From positions 186,001-250,000 of the forward strand of contig NZ_JAGWDK010000003.1 in the NCBI RefSeq assembly GCF_018398875.1: 64,000 nt of DNA. The letters are read 5' to 3'. A program made the translations under genes and the position numbers. Every line of letters starts with the position of its first letter. Within the stretch, counting starts at the first letter, position 1. Under the pieces are notes generated by a model. It worked only from the letters and a program-made list of their open reading frames with translations, made no database searches and had not been told where the DNA came from. This document shows, in pieces, positions 59,718 through 64,000 of the stretch. This DNA comes from Bradyrhizobium sp. sGM-13. GTDB lineage: Bacteria; Pseudomonadota; Alphaproteobacteria; Rhizobiales; Xanthobacteraceae.

Positions 59718-60974
59718 ATGGCGGCAAAGCGGCGCTCACCAGGCACCACGGGAACAGCCAAGAAGCGGCGAGCGAAAAAGCGCGTATCCGGCGCCGCGGT
59801 CAAAAAACGCGGCACGCGCAAGTCCGCCATCGCTGCGCCCGGCATGGTCGAGACCGCGCTGGCGGCCTTTGCGCACGAGGTCCGCACGCCGCTGACCGGC
59901 ATTCTCGCGATCAGCAATCTGCTCGCGACCTCGGACCTCGACGAACGCGAACGGCGCTGGGTCGACACCATCAAGGCGGGCGCGGAACATCTGGCGAGCC
60001 TTGCGACCCTGTTCGTCGACGCCGCGCGCAGCGGCGGCCCCGGGCTCGAGGTGCGGCAGGACTTCTTCGACCTGCATACGCTCGCCCGCAATGCCGGCGA
60101 TTCGCTGACCGGGCGCGCCGCGGCCAAGGGCCTGCAGTCGTCGGTCGATATTTCTGAAAAGCTTCCAGGGTTTGCGATCGGCGATCCCGTCCGCCTCCGC
60201 GCCGCGCTGGAGAACCTGATCGACAATGCGGTAAAATTCACGGAACAGGGCAGTGTTGGGCTGCAGGTCACGCCCGTGCGGGCGCCGAAGGGCAAGGTCG
60301 CCGTCTCATTCGCGATCTCCGACAGCGGGATCGGCCTTGCGCTGAACGAAATCAAGCGCCTGTTCCGGCCGTTCTCGCAGGCCAATGTCTCCATTGCATC
60401 GCGCTTTGGCGGCGCCGGTCTTGGATTGTCGTCGGTCAAGCAACTGGCGCGTGCCATGGGCGGCGACATCACTGTGACGCAACGCCGGGGCGGCGGCACC
60501 ACCTTTACCCTCAACGTCGTAATGTCGTCCCCCAAGGACGCCGTGACGGCAGCGCCCGGTGCCGAAGGCGAGGTATCGATCAGTTCGCCGCGGCCATTGC
60601 GTCTGCTCAGCGTCGAAGATAACCCGTTCGGCCGCGTCGTGCTCAACACGATCCTGACCGAACTCGGTCATCAGACCGACTTTATCGGCCAGGGCGAGGC
60701 GGCGCCCGAACGGCTCGCGCAAGGCGCATTCGATGCGGTGTTGATGGACATGGTCCTGCCGGGTATCGACGGGGTCGAGGCGATCAGGCGCATTCGCGCG
60801 CTGGAGCCGCCGCTCGGGCGCATTCCGATCATCGGCATATCAGGCCGCAGCGAGGACGAGGCGGCGTCGCGCGCCGCCGGCGCCGAGATCTTTCTGGTCA
60901 AGCCTGTGAGCCCGCGCGCCCTGGCGACTGCGCTGCATGCAGCGACGTCCCCTTCGGCAGTTGCGACTTCATGA
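59718..60974 (+). CDS. Soluble hybrid histidine kinase with C-terminal receiver
   Basis: From ATG 59718 (AAGGGGGACC upstream) this 418-residue protein starts with about 40 residues rich in Lys and Arg and no membrane helix. A histidine kinase domain follows: H-box FAHEVRTPLTG with His53, N-box LENLIDNAVKF, and G-boxes DSGIGL and FGGAGLGLSSVKQ. The receiver domain at about 300-415 has VEDNPFGR and the phosphoacceptor in LMDMVLPGIDG, and ends with a conserved Lys in FLVKPVSP. The basic N-terminus could bind DNA or membrane. It overlaps yihY antisense by 77 bases. Confidence 0.9.
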   Translation: MAAKRRSPGTTGTAKKRRAKKRVSGAAVKKRGTRKSAIAAPGMVETALAAFAHEVRTPLTGILAISNLLATSDLDERERRWVDTIKAGAEHLASLATLFVDAARSGGPGLEVRQDFFDLHTLARNAGDSLTGRAAAKGLQSSVDISEKLPGFAIGDPVRLRAALENLIDNAVKFTEQGSVGLQVTPVRAPKGKVAVSFAISDSGIGLALNEIKRLFRPFSQANVSIASRFGGAGLGLSSVKQLARAMGGDITVTQRRGGGTTFTLNVVMSSPKDAVTAAPGAEGEVSISSPRPLRLLSVEDNPFGRVVLNTILTELGHQTDFIGQGEAAPERLAQGAFDAVLMDMVLPGIDGVEAIRRIRALEPPLGRIPIIGISGRSEDEAASRAAGAEIFLVKPVSPRALATALHAATSPSAVATS

Positions 60975-61791
60975 TGGCTGCGTTCAGTTCGCCGCCGAAG
61001 ACGAAAATCGCCGAAATGAAATACAGGAACACCAGCGCGATGATGACCGAGGCAAGCCCCGCATACATCGTCACATAGTTGCTGGCGAAGCGCGCCAGAT
61101 ACTGGCCGAACACGACGCCCGAGATCAACGATCCGACCATCGTAAAGACGATGCCCGGAAGGATCTGCAGAAAACTCCGCCGGCCGCAGGGCAGCCAGGC
61201 ATGCAGGACGAACAGCGCTACCGTCATCGCGGTGATCGTGATGCCGTATCGGGCGAAGGTGAGAAGGCCTTCGTTGGACTCGACGAAGAACGGAATGTGG
61301 CGGCGCGCCGTCTCCAGGATCAGCGGACCGAGCACGATCAGGAACGCCATCAAGAGCGACGTGACGGCGGCGACCAGCGTATAGCCGATCGATTCCAGCC
61401 GCAGCCAGTACCACGCCCGCGGCTCGACCACCGAATAGGCGCGGTTCAGCGCGACCCGCAGCGCCTCGACGCCGTTGGAGGCGAAATAGACCGCCAGCAC
61501 CGCGCCGACGGTCAGGATGTCGCCGCGCGTCGTCGTCAGCACGTCGTGGATTTCGCCTGAGAGCGCGTCGGCGACCTGTTGCGGCCAGGTTTGCAGCAAC
61601 AGTCCCACGGCCCCATCGGCGAGTTCCTTGGAGCCAAAAAAGCCAGCCAGCGACGTCAGCACGATCAGGAACGGAAATAGCGCCATCAACGTCGACAGCG
61701 CGATGTGGCTCGCGATCGCCCAGCCGTCATCGGCGAGGAACGTATAAAACGCCTCCATGACGACGAGGTAGACGTAGCGAATGAGCTTCAC
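60898..61791 (-). CDS. YihY/virulence factor BrkB family membrane protein
   Basis: This 297-residue protein has six hydrophobic segments. The family motif is DDGWAIASHIALSTLMALFP, then GVLAVYFASNGVEALRVALN-like GAVLAVYFASNGVEALRVAL. The old name RNase BN for this family is not supported; it is a membrane protein of unknown function. The last 25 residues (KGTSLHAAQSPGRAGSQA) overlap the hybrid kinase gene on the opposite strand. Confidence 0.9.
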   Translation of the reverse strand: MKLIRYVYLVVMEAFYTFLADDGWAIASHIALSTLMALFPFLIVLTSLAGFFGSKELADGAVGLLLQTWPQQVADALSGEIHDVLTTTRGDILTVGAVLAVYFASNGVEALRVALNRAYSVVEPRAWYWLRLESIGYTLVAAVTSLLMAFLIVLGPLILETARRHIPFFVESNEGLLTFARYGITITAMTVALFVLHAWLPCGRRSFLQILPGIVFTMVGSLISGVVFGQYLARFASNYVTMYAGLASVIIALVFLYFISAIFVFGGELNAAIMKSQLPKGTSLHAAQSPGRAGSQA

Positions 61792-61936
61792 ATCTCACCT
61801 CGATCGGGGTATCGCGGTCCGGTCCTAAGCCGGGGCTAGCATCTGATATTATTGGGTTAAAAGCCAGATCGTCGAGCAATAGTGCGAGAGTTGTGATCGT
61901 GTGGAAGTCGGCGCCTCGCGGTGTTATGTACCGCCG

Positions 61937-62131
61937 ATGACATCCTTTCTGAGTTCGATCGTCCTTCCCATCGCGGTTGCGGCCGTGGCTATCGTGCTAT
62001 TGCTTGGCCTCGTCAACATGATGCGGGGCGGCTCGCCGAACCGCTCGCAGAGCCTGATGCGGCTTCGGGTGCTGCTGCAGTTCATCGCCATCGTCATCAC
62101 CATGGTCGTGGTGTGGGCGGTGGGTAGGTAA
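61937..62131 (+). CDS. HIG1-domain (hypoxia-induced) small membrane protein
   Basis: This 64-residue protein has two helices (SIVLPIAVAAVAIVLLLGLV and VLLQFIAIVITMVVVWAVG) around the conserved NMMRGGSPNRSQSLMRLRVL loop. It is like HIG1 proteins that associate with cytochrome c oxidase complexes. The start at ATG 61937 is internal to a longer frame. The cobalamin adenosyltransferase gene follows 22 bases later. Confidence 0.85.
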   Translation: MTSFLSSIVLPIAVAAVAIVLLLGLVNMMRGGSPNRSQSLMRLRVLLQFIAIVITMVVVWAVGR

Positions 62132-62153
62132 GGGCAGGAAAGGGGAAGCGGCT

Positions 62154-62726
62154 ATGGTCGTGCTCAACCGCATCTATACGAAGACCGGCGATGACGGCAC
62201 CACGGCGCTCGGCAGCGGCGAGCGCCGCCCGAAATACGATCTGCGCATTAGCGCCTACGGCACCGTAGATGAAACCAACGCCGCTATCGGCGTGGTGAGG
62301 CTGCATCTCGGCGATGCCCGCGAACTCGATGCGATGCTCGGCCGGATTCAGAACGATTTGTTCGATCTCGGGGCCGACCTTGCGGTGCCCCAGCGTGACG
62401 GCAAGGCGGAGCGGCTCCGGATGCTGTCGAGCCAGGTCGAGCGGCTCGAGCGCGACATCGATGCGCTGAACGATCATCTCGCGCCCCTGACCTCGTTCGT
62501 GCTGCCCGGCGGCACCCCCGCTGCCGCATACCTGCACCTCGCCCGTACCATATGCCGCAGGGCGGAACGGATCATGGTGGAACTCGCCGCGCGGCCGGAG
62601 GAGCCGGTGAGCACGGCTGCCATTCAGTATATGAACCGCCTGTCCGATTTCCTGTTCGTGGCCAGTCGCGCCATGAACGATAATGGGGCCGGAGACGTGT
62701 TGTGGGTGCCGGGTCAGAACCGTTAA
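62154..62726 (+). CDS. PduO-type ATP:cob(I)alamin adenosyltransferase
   Basis: This 190-residue protein matches the PduO/MMAB class: YTKTGDDGTTALGSGERRPK, then YGTVDETNAAIGVVR, FVLPGGTPAAAYLHLARTIC (followed by RRAERIMVELA), and YMNRLSDFLFVASRAMN. It makes adenosylcobalamin for B12-dependent mutases. Start at ATG 62154; the HIG1 gene and etf genes flank it on the same strand. Confidence 0.93.
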   Translation: MVVLNRIYTKTGDDGTTALGSGERRPKYDLRISAYGTVDETNAAIGVVRLHLGDARELDAMLGRIQNDLFDLGADLAVPQRDGKAERLRMLSSQVERLERDIDALNDHLAPLTSFVLPGGTPAAAYLHLARTICRRAERIMVELAARPEEPVSTAAIQYMNRLSDFLFVASRAMNDNGAGDVLWVPGQNR

Positions 62727-62864
62727 GGTGAGCCTTGAAGGCAGGGCCTTCCGGGGCCGATTTTTGGCTTTGGCGCGTTGACCGCTGATAGCGGGACCTT
62801 TAGGTTCCGCGCCCAAGCTAATAACAGGCTGATCAAACCCCAGAATTCAAGCGAAAGAGGATCG

Positions 62865-63614
62865 ATGAAGGTTCTTGTGCCGGTAAAGCGGGTGGTCGAT
62901 TTCAACGTCAAGGTCCGCGTCAAGAGCGACGGAACGGGCGTGGAACTCGCTAACGTGAAGATGTCGATGAATCCGTTCGACGAAATCGCCGTCGAGGAAG
63001 CATTGCGGCTGAAGGAAGCCGGCAAGGCGACCGAAGTGGTGGTGGTGTCGATCGGCCCGGCGCAGGCCTCGGAGACGATCCGGACCGGTCTCGCCATGGG
63101 CGCCGACCGCGGCATCCTCGTCAAGGCCGAAGGCAATGTGGAGCCGCTGGCGGTCGCGAAGCTTCTCAAAGCCGTAGCGGACGCCGAAAAGCCCGGCCTC
63201 GTCATTCTCGGCAAGCAGGCGATCGACGACGATTCGAACCAGACCGGCCAGATGCTGGCCGCGCTGCTCGGCTGGCCGCAGGCGACGTTTGCCTCCAAGC
63301 TCGAAGTTGAAGGCTCCGACTTCAAGGTTACGCGCGAGGTCGACGGCGGCCTGCAGACCGTGAAGCTGAAGGGACCGGCGATCGTCACCACCGACCTGCG
63401 GCTGAACGAGCCGCGCTATGCGTCGCTGCCCAACATCATGAAGGCGAAGAAGAAGCCGATCGACGACAAGAGCGCAGCCGATTACGGCGTCGATCTCACG
63501 CCGCATCTCGAAGTGCTCAAGACATCGGAACCGCCCGGCCGCAAGGGTGGCGTCAAGGTCAAGGACGTCGCTGAGCTCGTTTCCAAACTCAAGACCGAAG
63601 CCGGGGTTCTCTGA
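62865..63614 (+). CDS. etfB: Electron transfer flavoprotein beta subunit
   Basis: This 249-residue protein starts at ATG 62865 with GAAAGAGGATCG upstream. It begins [20 protein letters not shown]. The AMP-binding and signature regions are [20 protein letters not shown], then GADRGILVK and [20 protein letters not shown], and the recognition loop is [11 protein letters not shown]. It carries electrons from acyl-CoA and other flavin dehydrogenases to ETF-quinone oxidoreductase. Its stop overlaps the alpha-subunit start (TGATG). Confidence 0.96.
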   Translation: MKVLVPVKRVVDFNVKVRVKSDGTGVELANVKMSMNPFDEIAVEEALRLKEAGKATEVVVVSIGPAQASETIRTGLAMGADRGILVKAEGNVEPLAVAKLLKAVADAEKPGLVILGKQAIDDDSNQTGQMLAALLGWPQATFASKLEVEGSDFKVTREVDGGLQTVKLKGPAIVTTDLRLNEPRYASLPNIMKAKKKPIDDKSAADYGVDLTPHLEVLKTSEPPGRKGGVKVKDVAELVSKLKTEAGVL

Positions 63615-64000
63615 TGACGACGCTATTGATTGCCGAACACGACAACACGTCGATCAAGGATGCCACCAACAAGACGCTGACGGCAGCCGCTGCGCTCGGC
63701 GCCGACGTGCACGTGCTGGTCGCCGGCGAGAACGCCAAGGGTGCGGCCGATGCCGCAGCCAAGCTTGCCGGCGTCAAGAAGGTGCTGCTCGCGGACAATG
63801 CCGCCTATGCCCATGATCTCGCCGAGCCGCTGGCCGCGCTGATCGTGTCGCTGGCCCCTAACTATGACGCCTTCGTCGCGCCTGCGACCTCGCGCTTCAA
63901 GAACGTCATGCCGCGCGTCGCAGCTCTGCTCGACGTGATGCAGGTGTCCGAGATCATCAAGGTGGTTTCGCCAGATACCTTCGAGCGGCCGATCTATGCC
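63614..64000 (+). CDS. etfA: Electron transfer flavoprotein alpha subunit, 3' end beyond window
   Basis: The frame opens at ATG 63614, overlapping the etfB stop by one base, and runs 129 codons to the window edge. It begins [20 protein letters not shown], and continues as the ETF alpha N-domain (ALGADVHVLVAGENAKGAAD, FVAPATSRFKNVMPRVAALL, VMQVSEIIKVVSPDTF, RPIYA). The FAD-binding C-terminal domain lies beyond the window. Confidence 0.96.
   Translation, partial: MTTLLIAEHDNTSIKDATNKTLTAAAALGADVHVLVAGENAKGAADAAAKLAGVKKVLLADNAAYAHDLAEPLAALIVSLAPNYDAFVAPATSRFKNVMPRVAALLDVMQVSEIIKVVSPDTFERPIYA

Overview
The window looks like a chromosomal segment of a Bradyrhizobium-type alphaproteobacterium. The evidence is high GC, strong GC3 bias, many Tat-type secretion signals, a MipZ-like ATPase beside groESL, DUF3526 ABC transporters, and the palindromic intergenic repeats typical of Bradyrhizobium/Rhodopseudomonas. 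This is inferred from protein style; no search was run. There is no prophage, no complete IS element, no rRNA and no CRISPR array. One tRNA gene (tRNA-Leu, anticodon CAA) is present.

Layout. 0-10 kb: a truncated response regulator, threonine dehydratase, a TRAP transporter (small and large permeases convergent with their binding protein), a methyltransferase, and a tungstate-type ABC transporter (tupBCA) with a divergent one-component regulator. 10-23 kb: small envelope proteins, a lytic transglycosylase, an MFS carrier, an MpaB-like oxygenase, a Tat-exported kelch protein, an orphan peptide-binding protein beside a broken duplicate of the kelch gene's 5' end, an NlpC/P60-like cell-wall protein, a frameshifted DUF3592 gene and a TPR-caspase. 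23-29.5 kb: a candidate Zur-controlled operon of one ABC ATPase, two DUF3526 permeases and a TonB-dependent receptor. 29.5-38.5 kb: tRNA-Leu, dsbB, an AbrB-type membrane protein, a TetR regulator divergent from two hot-dog thioesterases across twin palindromic operators, a TauE/SafE permease, a DsbA-like oxidoreductase, and a membrane-anchored ClpP-like protein paired with a four-helix membrane protein. 38.5-46.5 kb: an esterase, an HtrA-like protein lacking its catalytic triad, an acyl-CoA synthetase, a MipZ-like ATPase and groESL with a candidate heat-shock promoter. 46.5-58 kb: an HNH endonuclease, two LysR regulators, an NHL-repeat protein, a flavin monooxygenase, a DUF2855 protein, and an operon of nitronate monooxygenase, a branched-chain-type binding protein and a split acyl-CoA synthetase. 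58-64 kb: housekeeping genes (AlkA-type glycosylase, gluQRS, hybrid histidine kinase, YihY, HIG1 protein, cobalamin adenosyltransferase, etfB and partial etfA).

The most distinctive points are the candidate metal-responsive ABC-2/TonB operon, the degenerate HtrA protein, the cell-wall hydrolase/DUF3592/caspase cluster, and two genes split by what look like single-base frameshifts (real mutations or sequence errors).
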